A stretch of DNA of 64,000 bases from JAWLHA01 sp041690535 (GCA_041690535.1 JAWLHA010000006.1:1-64000), one strand, 5' to 3'. Counted from the stretch's first letter, positions 26,416 through 35,546 are shown. Program-made: numbers and translations. The notes: a model not told the origin generated them from the letters alone.

Positions 26416-27666
26416 ATGACCCTCGAGACGAAACTGAGCGCGGCGCGTACCCGGCTCATCCTCGACAAGCCCTTTCTCGGGGCCCTGGTGCTGCGCCTGC
26501 CGATGATTGCGGCCGATTCCAGCTGGTGCAAGACCACCGCCACGGACGCACGCTCGTTTTACTACAACCCCGGGTACATCGCAGCGCTATCGGTGGAGCA
26601 GGTGCAGTTTGTGCTCGCGCACGAGGCGCTGCACTGCGCCCTTTCCCACTTTGCCCGACGCCAGCATCGGCAGAAGCGCCGCTGGGACCTCGCCTGTGAT
26701 CTGGCGGTGAACCCGCTGCTCATCGCGGAAGGACTCACGCCCACGCCGGAGGCGCTCTATCTTCGTGAATACGAGGGGATGACGGCGGAGGAGATCTACC
26801 CGTGCCTGGGGGAGGATGAGGATCTCGAGCCTCAGGATGACCACCTCTACGACGAGGAAGAGACCAGTGAAGGGGGGAGCCGCGGGGGGGGCGGCTCCCA
26901 CGACAGCGACCAGAAGGGGAGTGGGGGTGGCAGCCAGCAACAGCAGCGGGATGAAGGCAAGGGGGGGCAGCGGGAAGCCGGCGAGAAGCCCCAGGAGAGT
27001 GCCGGCGCCGGCAAGCCGCCGCCCTTGAGTGCGGAAGAGCGGGATCAGCTTGCCACCCGCTGGCGCCAGCACATGGCCGGTGCCGCTCAGCAGGCAATGC
27101 AGGCGGGCAAGCTGGGCGGTGCGCTCGCGCGGATGATCGACCACTTGCTGCAGCCGCAGCTTCCCTGGCGCATGCTGTTGGCGCGGTACATGAATGCAAC
27201 TGCGCGTGACGACTACAATTACCTGAGGCCGTCGCGCCGGGAGGGCAGTGCCATCATGCCCAGCCTGCGCAGTCATGAGCTCTCGGTGGTGGTGGCGCTG
27301 GACACTAGCGGTTCGGTCAATGATGACGAAATCCGGCAGTTTCTCTCGGAGGTCAACGCGCTCAAGGGACAGGCGCGGGCCCGCGTCACGCTGCTCGCCT
27401 GCGATGCGGCGCTGAGCGGCGATGGGCCGTGGGTTTACGAGCCGTGGGAGGAGTTCACCCTCCCGAGGGCGTTCGAAGGGGGCGGCGGCACTGACTTTCG
27501 CCCGGTGTTCGATTGGCTGGAGCGCGAGGGGCAACGGCCCGATCTGGTCATCTACTTCACCGACGGTCACGGCCAGTTTCCCGCGCGGGAGCCGTCGGTC
27601 CCGGTCATCTGGCTTATCAAGGGCAAGGCCCCGGTCCCCTGGGGCCAGCGAATTCAGTTGAACTGA
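26416..27666 (+). CDS. VWA-like protein with HExxH (DUF2201 type), partner of the MoxR ATPase
   Basis: The 416-residue protein has two parts. The N-terminal region contains HEALH (His69-His73), the zinc-metallopeptidase-like HExxH of this family. After a Gly/Gln/acidic linker (about 134-200) comes a VWA-like domain with the metal-ion site DTSGS (296-300), and Thr/Asp motifs near GGGTDFRP and FTDGHGQFP. I chose ATG 26416; the upstream ATG at 26347 lies in atypical sequence. MoxR plus this protein is a conserved chaperone pair of unknown client. Whether the HExxH is active is not known. Confidence 0.85.
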   Translation: MTLETKLSAARTRLILDKPFLGALVLRLPMIAADSSWCKTTATDARSFYYNPGYIAALSVEQVQFVLAHEALHCALSHFARRQHRQKRRWDLACDLAVNPLLIAEGLTPTPEALYLREYEGMTAEEIYPCLGEDEDLEPQDDHLYDEEETSEGGSRGGGGSHDSDQKGSGGGSQQQQRDEGKGGQREAGEKPQESAGAGKPPPLSAEERDQLATRWRQHMAGAAQQAMQAGKLGGALARMIDHLLQPQLPWRMLLARYMNATARDDYNYLRPSRREGSAIMPSLRSHELSVVVALDTSGSVNDDEIRQFLSEVNALKGQARARVTLLACDAALSGDGPWVYEPWEEFTLPRAFEGGGGTDFRPVFDWLEREGQRPDLVIYFTDGHGQFPAREPSVPVIWLIKGKAPVPWGQRIQLN

Positions 27667-27741
27667 ACGGCATTGAAGAGCGCGTGCCCCCGGGGTGCTC
27701 CCCTGAGGACCCGGGCGCCAAGCGACGACAAGAGGTATAGC

Positions 27742-28854
27742 GTGGAACTCAGCAGTGAAGACGCCTTGCGGCTCAATGTCATGGTCGCCAACGCCGAAGC
27801 TATCCGAATCGACGAGAATGCGATGGTGGTTTACGGCCTGGCCGATGGGAGGGAATTGAAGGCCCCCCTGAACCCCAACTGCCGCTCCGACCGGTATCTC
27901 ACCATGGTGCGGGAGATGCTCTCCGGCGCGGTACTCGACTCTCCGGGCGGGTATCCGGTGTACCTGCGTCGCTGGACCCGCATGGGGCAGATCGACCATG
28001 AACAGATGCACCGCCTGCTCAAGATCGGGGAGCCGGAGGCGGTAATGGCCGTGGTCTGTTCGCCCGGGCTCAGCGATGAACTCGCGCGTCGGGCATGGTG
28101 GGCGGCACCCTATTCGGAGCATGCCCGGCGCATGCTCTCCCACCGTGCCGTGGCCGAGGGGACGATGGGGCCCGTGCTGGCGGCCCATCTGGTGGAGCAT
28201 TTGCCGTTTGAGACCGAGCACCGGGACATGCTCGATACGGTGCGTCTGGTGCTCCAGCCGGGGCTCATCGACGAGCAGGGTCGGCGACGGCTCTGGGAGG
28301 CCGGGCGGAGCAGGAAGACCTACCGGGTAGGTTTTCTCGAAGCCGTGCCCGACGCCTTGCCTGAACCCCTGCCTCCACGGGCCGATATGGAAGCCCACGC
28401 GGAGCGTCTGGCGGCTCTCGCCCGGGAGGGCAACCGTGCTGCAACCCTGCTGCAGAAGGTGCTTGCAAGCCCCGGGCAGACCTTTCTGGAGGTGGCGGCG
28501 GATGCCTTGCGCCGGCCCGCGGATCAGGATGTGGTCAGCGCCTTGTTCAATGCCGTTTCGTCCTATTTCGCCGATGTGAGACAGCCGGGCGAACAGCCGC
28601 GCGATGTGGATGCGGTGACTGCACGGGCGAATACGACGATGGCGGAGTCGGAGGAGATTCTGCGGTTGTTGGCATCGGTGCCGGCGCTGGAGCGGGAGAT
28701 CCGCGCCCTGGTGATGCTGGCGTACATGGACGAGGGGGTGTTGATACCCATTTTCGCCCTCACCGATGCCGTGGGCAGTGTCATGCGCAAGAAAATCGAA
28801 CCGGTGGCCGCGCCCATGCAGGCGCTTTTCGCCACTCTTCGCGGCACGGGCTGA
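27742..28854 (+). CDS. Uncharacterised cytoplasmic protein in the MoxR/VWA operon (possibly DsrS-like)
   Basis: About 370 residues from GTG 27742, which follows AGAGGTATAGC; an ORF start at 27673 has no RBS. There is no signal peptide, membrane segment or known catalytic motif. It is rich in helices, with heat-repeat-like stretches between 110 and 220. Its length, soluble nature and setting recall proteins annotated DsrS in sulfur bacteria, but that is memory of family naming, not an alignment. It sits between the VWA gene and a fourth gene that overlaps its stop by one base. Confidence 0.75.
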   Translation: MELSSEDALRLNVMVANAEAIRIDENAMVVYGLADGRELKAPLNPNCRSDRYLTMVREMLSGAVLDSPGGYPVYLRRWTRMGQIDHEQMHRLLKIGEPEAVMAVVCSPGLSDELARRAWWAAPYSEHARRMLSHRAVAEGTMGPVLAAHLVEHLPFETEHRDMLDTVRLVLQPGLIDEQGRRRLWEAGRSRKTYRVGFLEAVPDALPEPLPPRADMEAHAERLAALAREGNRAATLLQKVLASPGQTFLEVAADALRRPADQDVVSALFNAVSSYFADVRQPGEQPRDVDAVTARANTTMAESEEILRLLASVPALEREIRALVMLAYMDEGVLIPIFALTDAVGSVMRKKIEPVAAPMQALFATLRGTG

Positions 28855-29390
28855 TGACGCTGCAGATCGCCAAGGTGGTGGTCGGCGTGGTCGTCAGTGT
28901 CCCTGACGAGACGGTGGAACACAACGTCGGCTATCTGCCCTGGGTCATTGGCGAGAACCTGGCCGCCCAGGTGAACAGTTACGTCCTGGAGCACCACCTC
29001 GGTTACTATCCTGCGCTCGACTTCTTCCGGGGCCGAAACGAGACCGTCGATCCCGCGCTGCTGGAGTTGACGGACCAGATCGCCCTCTTCTGCACCAGTC
29101 TCGCGCGGCGGGAGTTCCGCCGGCGTCTGTCGCGCAGTTTTTCCGCCGTGGAGGTGCAGCGGGTACAATGCATCGCCTTCACCATGCCGCGGGTTCGGCC
29201 GAGCCAGTCCCTTCCGCCGCGCGAACTTGCACGGCACTATGCGCCTCATCGCGTGAAGTTGGAACTGGTGGTCAGTTCCATCCAGAAGGACAGCACTGGC
29301 GATGTTCGCCGACACTCCATGGAGAAGGTGGCCCGCTGGGCCAAAGAGCCCTTCGAGCGGCTGGAGGTTGTGAACGCGCGGGTGCTCTGA
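28854..29390 (+). CDS. Hypothetical protein, last gene of the MoxR/VWA operon
   Basis: The 178-residue protein starts at ATG 28854, within the stop of the previous gene (TGATG), which implies translational coupling. It has no signal peptide, no cysteine motif and no recognised domain. The middle is basic (RREFRRRLSRSF). I cannot assign a function; its presence with a MoxR ATPase and VWA partner is the only clue. Confidence 0.75.
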   Translation: MTLQIAKVVVGVVVSVPDETVEHNVGYLPWVIGENLAAQVNSYVLEHHLGYYPALDFFRGRNETVDPALLELTDQIALFCTSLARREFRRRLSRSFSAVEVQRVQCIAFTMPRVRPSQSLPPRELARHYAPHRVKLELVVSSIQKDSTGDVRRHSMEKVARWAKEPFERLEVVNARVL

Positions 29391-29611
29391 GGCGTGTTCG
29401 CGCCCGGTTTCCCTCCACCCGCTGCTGCGCACGCCGGAACCGGCACGCAGTGCGGCGCCCTCGCCGGGCCACCGGGGAGAAATCCGGGCCCGCGCCGATA
29501 AATTTGAGGCATTACCCCATTTGTAGTGTTGTTTGGTCCCCCGGGTGTGCTGTCGGCATAATGCCGGATGATTAACCTGCGAGCACACCCATAAAGACAA
29601 AGGAGCAGCTG

Positions 29612-30265
29612 ATGCGATTGATCCTCCTGGGCCCGCCCGGCGCGGGCAAGGGCACCCAAGCCCAGTACGTTACCGAGAAGTTCGGCATCCCCCAGATCTC
29701 CACCGGCGACATGCTGCGCGCCGCCGTGAAGGCGGGCACCCCGCTGGGCCTCGAGGCGAAGAAGATCATGGACGAGGGTGGCCTGGTCTCCGACGACATC
29801 ATTCTGGGCCTGGTGAAAGAACGCATTACCCAGCCAGACTGCTCGAACGGTTTTCTCTTCGACGGCTTTCCGCGCACCATTCCGCAGGCGCAGGCCCTCA
29901 AGGACCAGGGGGTGGATATCGATTACGTGGTGGAGATCCAGGTGGATGACGAGGAGATCATCAAGCGCATGAGCGGTCGCCGCGTGCACCCGGGCTCCGG
30001 CCGCACCTACCATGTGATCTTCAATCCGCCCAGGGAAGAGGGGAAGGATGATGTCACTGGCGAGCCGCTGGTGCAGCGTGACGACGACCAGGAAGAGACC
30101 GTGCGCAAACGCCTGGACGTCTATCACTCCCAGACCAGTCCGCTGGTGGACTTCTACTCCAGTTGGGCGAGCACCGGTGATGACAAGGCGCCGCGGTATG
30201 AGGCGATCAAGGGCGTCGGTAGCGTCGACCAGATCCGCGATGCCATTTTCGCCGCGCTGGGCTGA
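29612..30265 (+). CDS. adk: Adenylate kinase
   Basis: Interconverts ATP + AMP and two ADP. The 217-residue protein has P-loop GPPGAGKGT, AMP-binding STGDMLRAA and FDGFPRT, and the long LID domain with HPGSGRTYHVIFNPP, which has no zinc-binding cysteines (gram-negative type). The ATG at 29612 follows AAAGGAGCAGCTG. It is monocistronic, followed by repeat A4. Confidence 0.97.
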   Translation: MRLILLGPPGAGKGTQAQYVTEKFGIPQISTGDMLRAAVKAGTPLGLEAKKIMDEGGLVSDDIILGLVKERITQPDCSNGFLFDGFPRTIPQAQALKDQGVDIDYVVEIQVDDEEIIKRMSGRRVHPGSGRTYHVIFNPPREEGKDDVTGEPLVQRDDDQEETVRKRLDVYHSQTSPLVDFYSSWASTGDDKAPRYEAIKGVGSVDQIRDAIFAALG

Positions 30266-30352
30266 TCTTCGCCCCACCGCACCAGGATGAGTCTGTGCGT
30301 CCGGCCGGCAGCCCGGCCTGACGCATGGCCATCCCCCCCCGGCCCCCTCCCG

Positions 30353-30427
30353 CAGGGTAAACGCATACTTGCCCAAGGACTTACATCGCTTACAGCACGG
30401 CCGTGACGAAAGTATGCGTTCACCCTG
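30353..30427. repeat. Family A element, minimal copy A4 (75 bp)
   Basis: Only the two termini remain: CAGGGTAAACGCATACTTGC at the left joined to GGACTTACATCGC...GTATGCGTTCACCCTG at the right. It is an internal deletion product that keeps both inverted ends. It lies 88 bp beyond adk and upstream of hemH. No target duplication is visible. Confidence 0.8.
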
Positions 30428-30505
30428 AGCACCGGCCACGATCACTTGCCGCTGCGGCATTTGAAGCCGGTATACTCCGCCCTTTACCTTAATGGGCTGG
30501 AGAGC

Positions 30506-31501
30506 ATGCAGCAGAACCAGACGCGCCTCGGCATCCTGCTGACCAACCTGGGCACCCCCGATACACCCACGCCGCGCGCGCTGCGGCGCTATCTCAAGGA
30601 GTTTCTCTCCGACCGCAGGGTCGTGGATCTGCCGCGGCTGCTCTGGTGGCCCCTGCTCCATGGCATCATCCTCCGCACCCGCCCGCGCCGCTCGGCGGCG
30701 GCCTACCGCAAGGTCTGGACGGACGAGGGGGCGCCGTTGCTGGTGATCTCCCGGCGTCAGGCGGAAGAGCTGCAGAACGCACTCGCTGCCCGGTTGGGAG
30801 CCGTGCCGGTGGTCCTTGCCATGCGCTACGGGGAGCCTTCCATCCAATCGGGCCTGGAGGCGTTGCGAAGAGAGGGGGTGACCCATCTGTTGGTCCTGCC
30901 GCTCTACCCCCAATACTCCTGCTCTACCACGGCCTCGACCTTCGATGCCGTCGCGGAGGCCTTCCGCGGTTGGCGCCATCTTCCCGTGTGTCGCTTTGTC
31001 CATGACTATCACGACCACGGCGGGTACATCGATGCCGTGGCAGCCTCCATACGGGAGTCATGGGCCGAGCAGCCCCCGGCCGAGCGGCTGATCTTCTCCT
31101 TCCATGGCACCCCCCAGCGCTTCCGTGATGAGGGCGATCCCTACTATGCGCAGTGCCGGGTGACCGCCTCGCGGGTGGCCGAACGCCTGGCGCTCGCGCC
31201 CGAGCGCTGGATGATGACCTTTCAGTCGCGGTTCGGCCGGGAAGAGTGGCTCCAGCCCTACACCGATGCAAGCCTGAAGGCCTTGGCCGCGTCCGGGGTG
31301 GAGACGGTGGACGTGGTCTGCCCGGGGTTCGCGGCCGACTGCCTGGAGACGCTGGAGGAGATCGCCGTTGAAAACCGCCGGCTGTTCATGGATGCCGGCG
31401 GCAAGGGGTTGCGTTACATTCCTGCGCTCAACGCGCGGGCGGACCACATTGGCGCCCTGGCCGACATCCTGCTCCGGGAGCTTCGCGACGGGTGGACGTA
31501 G
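30506..31501 (+). CDS. hemH: Ferrochelatase
   Basis: Inserts Fe(II) into protoporphyrin IX, the last step of haem synthesis. The 331-residue protein has LLTNLGTPDTP at the N-terminus, LPLYPQYS and the catalytic-His motif FSFHGTP. The ATG at 30506 follows TGGAGAGC; the frame is open to 30446 but the N-terminus fits the later start. Haem supply suits a genome region so rich in c-type cytochromes. Confidence 0.96.
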   Translation: MQQNQTRLGILLTNLGTPDTPTPRALRRYLKEFLSDRRVVDLPRLLWWPLLHGIILRTRPRRSAAAYRKVWTDEGAPLLVISRRQAEELQNALAARLGAVPVVLAMRYGEPSIQSGLEALRREGVTHLLVLPLYPQYSCSTTASTFDAVAEAFRGWRHLPVCRFVHDYHDHGGYIDAVAASIRESWAEQPPAERLIFSFHGTPQRFRDEGDPYYAQCRVTASRVAERLALAPERWMMTFQSRFGREEWLQPYTDASLKALAASGVETVDVVCPGFAADCLETLEEIAVENRRLFMDAGGKGLRYIPALNARADHIGALADILLRELRDGWT

Positions 31502-31613
31502 ACGCCCGGGGGGGCGTACGCGGCCGCAGGAGCCCCCCTGGGGCGAACCCGTGTCGCCCACAGGAGGAGCACTGGGGGTGACGAGAAGCTGTCCTGGTGA
31601 GCACCATGAGCAT

Positions 31614-32390
31614 TCAGAAGACCCTGGCCACTGCGGCGAAGAGTACCGCGTTGGCATCCTCCGGCACGATGGGGCTGTCGGTGGCCTCACCGCCCAGGTT
31701 GTGGATTGAGAGGCCACCCACCACGTTCCAGCGTTCAGTGGCCCACCACCGTGCCGTGATCCCCATGCGCACGTTCACCGTGCTCCCGGCCGTGTAGGCG
31801 GGTCGACCAGGCAGCGCTTCCGTGGGCCGCACCCCGTAGAGGTAGTCGGCCACATCACTGCTCAGCCACTCCAGATCGACGTTGGCCAGCACCAGCCACT
31901 GACCGGCCCGCACATACATGGGCACCCGGTACTCGGCGTACGCGGCGCTGCCGCCACTGCTCCCGGAAAGGTCGGTCACGTACCCGAGTTCAAGCCGGCC
32001 CACCGGCAGGCGAAAGGAGGCATTCACGCCCCCCTCGATGGAGGAGTCCCGTGCTGCAGTGCCGGCAAGGAGCGGTCCGTCGCCTTCGTCCCGGCCGCGC
32101 CGACCCTGTGCCAAAATTCCCAATCGAAGGTATTTGTTCTCGGTGGAGTGGAGCCACGCGCCAAACCGGCTGACGTGGAAATAGAGGGTATCGCCATGGC
32201 TGGCTTTTAGCAGCGGCAACGTGGCGGCGCGGCGCTCTTCCGCCCCGGAGTACTCGGGCAGGGACGCGGCAGCGGCCCCAATCAGGTCGCCGGGGCCGAG
32301 GTCCAGGGCAGGTAACTCCCAAAGGTCGTTGAGCCCCGCCCCTGCAGACGGTGCAACAAAGAGGGAGAGGCTGAGCGTCCACCATTTCAC
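31614..32390 (-). CDS. MipA/OmpV-family outer membrane protein
   Basis: The 258-residue protein starts with a signal peptide (cut near SAGAG, residue ~18) and has alternating beta-strand sequence throughout, ending in an aromatic residue (VARVF), typical of an outer-membrane beta barrel. Family landmarks include the early LPEYSGAEERR and the late STVNVRMGITARWW. MipA was described as a scaffold for murein synthesis and hydrolysis; OmpV relatives respond to osmolarity. The specific role here is unknown. No partner gene is adjacent. Confidence 0.85.
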   Translation of the reverse strand: MKWWTLSLSLFVAPSAGAGLNDLWELPALDLGPGDLIGAAAASLPEYSGAEERRAATLPLLKASHGDTLYFHVSRFGAWLHSTENKYLRLGILAQGRRGRDEGDGPLLAGTAARDSSIEGGVNASFRLPVGRLELGYVTDLSGSSGGSAAYAEYRVPMYVRAGQWLVLANVDLEWLSSDVADYLYGVRPTEALPGRPAYTAGSTVNVRMGITARWWATERWNVVGGLSIHNLGGEATDSPIVPEDANAVLFAAVARVF

Positions 32391-32474
32391 TGAAGCGGCC
32401 GAGTCACTTGGGTCCTGCGTAATAGCTTAGCGCGCATTTCTCACCAGAGGCCGTCGCGAGGGTGTCGAGGTGCT

Positions 32475-32494
32475 GCAGAATGAACGCATACTTG
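32475..32494. repeat. Solo terminus resembling family A
   Basis: CAGAATGAACGCATACTTGA matches the family A left end at 17 of 20 positions, with no second end nearby. Probably an old fragment. Confidence 0.4.
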
Positions 32495-32665
32495 ACGCCG
32501 AGCCACTCGTGGTAGGGTGCCTCGACCTCCTCGCAACGAACGGTGGGGAGAAATGCGGGCGACCCCGAACTTTTGCCGCACCCCGGCACCCTTGAGAAAT
32601 TACCGCCACTGATAGCAGCCACGATTCTGTGGCGTTGCATTAACTGATTCCCCACTGTGGTCTCC

Positions 32666-32980
32666 ATGAAACCCGAACGTTCGAACGCTCAACCACCATT
32701 TCAGTGTCGCCCTGGCTGCGGCGCCTGCTGCATCGCCGCCTCGATCTCCTCCCCCATCCCCGGGATGCCAGATGGCAAGCCGGCCGGAGCGCGCTGCTGC
32801 CAGTTGGATGATCTCAACCGTTGCAAACTGTTTGGCAAGCCCGAGCGGCCGGCAGTGTGCGCCAACCTGCTCCCCTCCGCGGAGATGTGTGGTGATTCCG
32901 CGGAAATTGCCCACGCCTACCTCTCGGCCCTGGAGCACGAAACTGCGCCGGACCAAAGCGGGAGGCGGTCAACTTCTTGA
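32666..32980 (+). CDS. YkgJ-family cysteine-cluster protein
   Basis: The 104-residue protein is rich in cysteine (CRPGCGACC, then RCC, NRC, AVC, MCG), the pattern of the YkgJ group of putative zinc- or iron-chelating proteins. There is no signal peptide. ATG 32666 is chosen; a GTG at 32657 is also in frame. The last 20 residues are low-complexity and continue over sequence opposite to other frames, so the true C-terminus depends on the single stop at 32978. No enzyme activity is established for the family. Confidence 0.75.
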   Translation: MKPERSNAQPPFQCRPGCGACCIAASISSPIPGMPDGKPAGARCCQLDDLNRCKLFGKPERPAVCANLLPSAEMCGDSAEIAHAYLSALEHETAPDQSGRRSTS

Positions 32981-33208
32981 AGTAGGCGGTGGTGCGAAAA
33001 GCCCCGGCCTCTCGGCGAACAGGCTCGTCGCTTTCCCGGGCGTCCACCCGTGGGGGGCTTGGTTCGCCTGGAACCCGCGTCAGTACTAGGGATAAATCAC
33101 CCTTATATCCCCATTGATAAAAGCCCGTGGCGATAGTGTGGAATTGCGTGCTTTCACGTGCTATGTTGCCGCCACTAAATCGACGTCGGGGTGGCCGGCG
33201 CCAAATTA

Positions 33209-33223
33209 GGCCAACGGTTGGCC
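33209..33223. promoter_or_regulatory. Palindrome upstream of the tetrahaem cytochrome gene
   Basis: GGCCAAC-G-GTTGGCC is a perfect 7-bp inverted repeat around one base, 34 bp before the ATG at 33258. The position suits an operator or an mRNA leader hairpin. No known regulator site matches it. Confidence 0.4.
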
Positions 33224-33257
33224 ATCGCTCAATGAGGCACAACAAAGGGGGGTAGTT

Positions 33258-34130
33258 ATGATGCGGTTTTCCGCACGGATTGCGCTTGCGCTTGTTTTCG
33301 GGGTAGCGGCTGGCACGGCACACGCCTTCGGTCCACACCAGGAACTTGATTGCCTTGGGTGTCACGACCCGCACTATGCCAAGGCACAGAAGCTGTTCAA
33401 AGTAGAAAACACCCAATACCCGAACCCTCGTACGGGTAAACCCATCGACGGCATTTCCGCGCTCTGCCTGGGATGCCACAACTTGCAGGAATACGGCGGT
33501 GCCGGTGTGCGCCCCATCTACCTGCATATGACCCATCCGGTGAACGTGACGCCCAATCCCAAGATCGCCACCGTTCCTGACCAGTTGCTGCGTGACGGCA
33601 TTCTCCAGTGCGTGAGCTGCCACGATCCGCACCCCTCCAACCCCAATTGGCGCTACCTGCGTGTGAACACCGAGTCTGGCAGCAAGGTCGGGCAGTTCTG
33701 CGCGACCTGCCACGGTGCCAAGGCGGACAAGAAGTTCTACGGGGCGGAGTTGGCGCAAGGGAACATCCAGCTGTTCTCCTCCATGAACGAAAGCGTTGGT
33801 GCCGGCACCTATGCACTCAACGATCCCAAGTTGGTGGTCTCCAACCCGACCCCCAGCTATATTCAGCCCCTCGGCAAATATGAAAACTCGCTTCTGCCGG
33901 CTTACATGACTGCCATTCAGAAGCCCTGGGTGTTCAACAGCGCCCAACAGGATATCCCTGCCGATCTGCAGAAGCTGAAGGAGCAGAACGCGCCGCCGAA
34001 GCCTGGCAAGGATAAGCGCGCCGCCAATGATCCCGCAGCGAAGGAGAAGCAGGCCCAGGCCAATTCGGCCCTGAAGCCTGCCGCAAGGACCGCTTCCAAC
34101 GAGTCGCGGGGCGTCTTGGACAATCTCTGA
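33258..34130 (+). CDS. Periplasmic tetrahaem c-type cytochrome
   Basis: The 290-residue protein has a signal peptide cut after AHA (residue 23) and four CxxCH haem sites: CLGCH (32-36), CLGCH (70-74), CVSCH (118-122) and CATCH (148-152), i.e. a doubled-CxxCH cytochrome fold in the first half. Residues from about 238 on form a charged, Lys/Ala/Pro-rich tail without haem sites. There is no membrane anchor, so it should be soluble in the periplasm. The electron partner is unknown. The ATG pair at 33258/33261 follows GGGGGG. A strong terminator follows, so it is monocistronic. Confidence 0.9.
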   Translation: MMRFSARIALALVFGVAAGTAHAFGPHQELDCLGCHDPHYAKAQKLFKVENTQYPNPRTGKPIDGISALCLGCHNLQEYGGAGVRPIYLHMTHPVNVTPNPKIATVPDQLLRDGILQCVSCHDPHPSNPNWRYLRVNTESGSKVGQFCATCHGAKADKKFYGAELAQGNIQLFSSMNESVGAGTYALNDPKLVVSNPTPSYIQPLGKYENSLLPAYMTAIQKPWVFNSAQQDIPADLQKLKEQNAPPKPGKDKRAANDPAAKEKQAQANSALKPAARTASNESRGVLDNL

Positions 34131-34144
34131 CCTGGCCGGACAGG

Positions 34145-34172
34145 GTTGGGACGGGAGACTTCCCGTCCCAAC
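34145..34172 (+). terminator. Terminator hairpin after the tetrahaem cytochrome
   Basis: Perfect 12-bp stem GTTGGGACGGGA / TCCCGTCCCAAC with a GACT loop, followed by TTGCTTCT, 15 bp after the stop codon. Confidence 0.75.
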
Positions 34173-34381
34173 TTGCTTCTGCACCCCGGATGCACGGCTG
34201 ACCTCTCCGCGTCGACGCCGTCCCGAGCGCACGACAGACCGCACTCATCCCAAAGCGCGGGCTTGCCCATACAACGCAAATCTCGCACCATCTCCTGAGT
34301 CAAATCGCTCACCCCATATGAGGGGGGCAGTTGGGCAATTGATCTGGCTGAAGATACTTCACAGCGTTGTGGGAGGTGGCA

Positions 34382-34615
34382 GTGGTCGCTGAGCGGAAAA
34401 ATCACTCTTGGGGTCTGCTCATACTCGATGTGTGGGGTGCCCTACTCTTCGCCCTTGGGGCCATTGGCCAGTTTGGGGGAGGGGGGAGTCTCTTGCCTGC
34501 TCCATGGCAGTTTCCGGGGCATAACTTCCTGCTTATCAGCGCGGGTATTCTGCTGATGCTCCCTTATATGGTGCATGTGATTCGCAGAGGGCGCCCGAAC
34601 GCCGATCACTCTTGA
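34382..34615 (+). CDS. Small two-helix membrane protein
   Basis: About 77 residues from GTG 34382, five bases after GGGAGG. Two hydrophobic segments (LLILDVWGALLFALGAIG and NFLLISAGILLMLPYMV) flank a Gly-rich loop. It ends in a basic tail. I do not recognise the family. The strong RBS and two clean membrane helices support a real gene. Confidence 0.65.
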   Translation: MVAERKNHSWGLLILDVWGALLFALGAIGQFGGGGSLLPAPWQFPGHNFLLISAGILLMLPYMVHVIRRGRPNADHS

Positions 34616-34665
34616 GCCGCTCCGGGCGGGGTGGGGGCGCGATCTGTGAACCGGCGCGGGACCGC

Positions 34666-34706
34666 TGACTTACGTCGCTCTTGGGTAAATGTGCGTTCAT
34701 TTCTGT
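34666..34706. repeat. Partial family A terminus
   Basis: GACTTACGTCGCTCTTGGGT followed by AAATGTGCGTTCATTTCTG matches the right end of family A with several substitutions. The left end is missing. The rest of the gap up to 34863 shows nothing else. Confidence 0.5.
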
Positions 34707-34863
34707 GAATGCCGCCGCTTGACTGCGGCAGCCACCCCCCTTTCTGTGCCCCCGCGGTGTGCCCTCCATGGTGTTCATCCCGGCAACAGCGCGCAGTGAT
34801 GCAGGGATGAGGGGGCTGCATTAGAATATGCTGGTTCACGAAGCGGCTTACCCAGAGGTTTCT

Positions 34864-35190
34864 ATGCGCGTACTCGTTTGGATTGCAGCACTTCTTCTTG
34901 CTCCCCAGGCTTGGGCGGAAAGGTGTGACGCCTACAGGCTGGCCAAGAATGCCCACGGGGCGGTGAACACTTCGACCTACGAGCGCGCTCAAATGTTGCA
35001 GCAGAGGGGGGATGAGGAGGAGCTCAAATCCCTTCTGCACAGCGGTCTGGTGAAGGTGTTTATGATCGGCACCGGCGTGTGTCTCGTTTCAGATGAACTT
35101 GGCGCCAAGCTGGTGGAGGTTCGGCGGCGTGGCGCTGAGGATGAGCCCAGTTACTGGGTCGATGGCGCTTTTCTCCGAAAAGTAAATTGA
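34864..35190 (+). CDS. Small exported protein of unknown function
   Basis: The 108-residue product starts MRVLVWIAALLLAPQAWAE, a clear signal peptide cut near AWA-E, with ATG 34864 after AGAGGTTTCT. An upstream ATG (34828) is rejected. The mature part has two cysteines that may form a disulfide and no metal or haem motif. Repeat A5 begins 14 bp after its stop. Confidence 0.75.
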   Translation: MRVLVWIAALLLAPQAWAERCDAYRLAKNAHGAVNTSTYERAQMLQQRGDEEELKSLLHSGLVKVFMIGTGVCLVSDELGAKLVEVRRRGAEDEPSYWVDGAFLRKVN

Positions 35191-35203
35191 ACGCGGCATT
35201 ACC

Positions 35204-35468
35204 CAGGGTGAACGCATACTTACGTGATGGCCGTGCTGTGAGCGATGTAAGTCCTTGAAAGCAGGTACGCTGTGAATACGACCGACATGGATGTCGGGAG
35301 TGAAGATTATGCAGGAGCAATCATCTTCAATCCCTGTACGCTCGACGGCCGCGGCCGCTTCGGGCATTTCTGCCCTCCCGCGGCATAAGTGCGCCCTTGC
35401 GCCAATCCATGCGACCGACGACCTGCTTTCAAGGACTTACATCGCACTTGGGTAATGCGTTTACCCTG
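35204..35468. repeat. Family A element, copy A5, with flanking direct repeats
   Basis: A 265-bp near full-length copy, inverted relative to A1. The left end is CAGGGTGAACGCATACTTAC; the right end has lost a few bases (GGGTAATGCGTTTACCCTG). Directly outside, GGCATTACC occurs at 35195-35203 and again at 35470-35478, a 9-bp target duplication (9 of 10 if the next base is counted). Confidence 0.88.
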
Positions 35469-35515
35469 GGGCATTACCCCTGCCCCAACGTGCGTTTGCG
35501 GAGTTCGGTATACAC

Positions 35516-35546
35516 TTAGAGCACCGAACGGATAAATCCGATGCGC
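35516..35546. repeat. Partial family B terminus
   Basis: TTAGAGCACCGAACGGATAA... matches the family B left end. A decayed version of the central arm (GCGGTGGATGGGCCGTGCCT) follows near 35610. The right end is not recognisable. Confidence 0.55.

Noticed and set aside
32404..32667. 87-residue ORF on the minus strand
   Set aside because: No RBS, no family, and part of it translates a family A terminus fragment.
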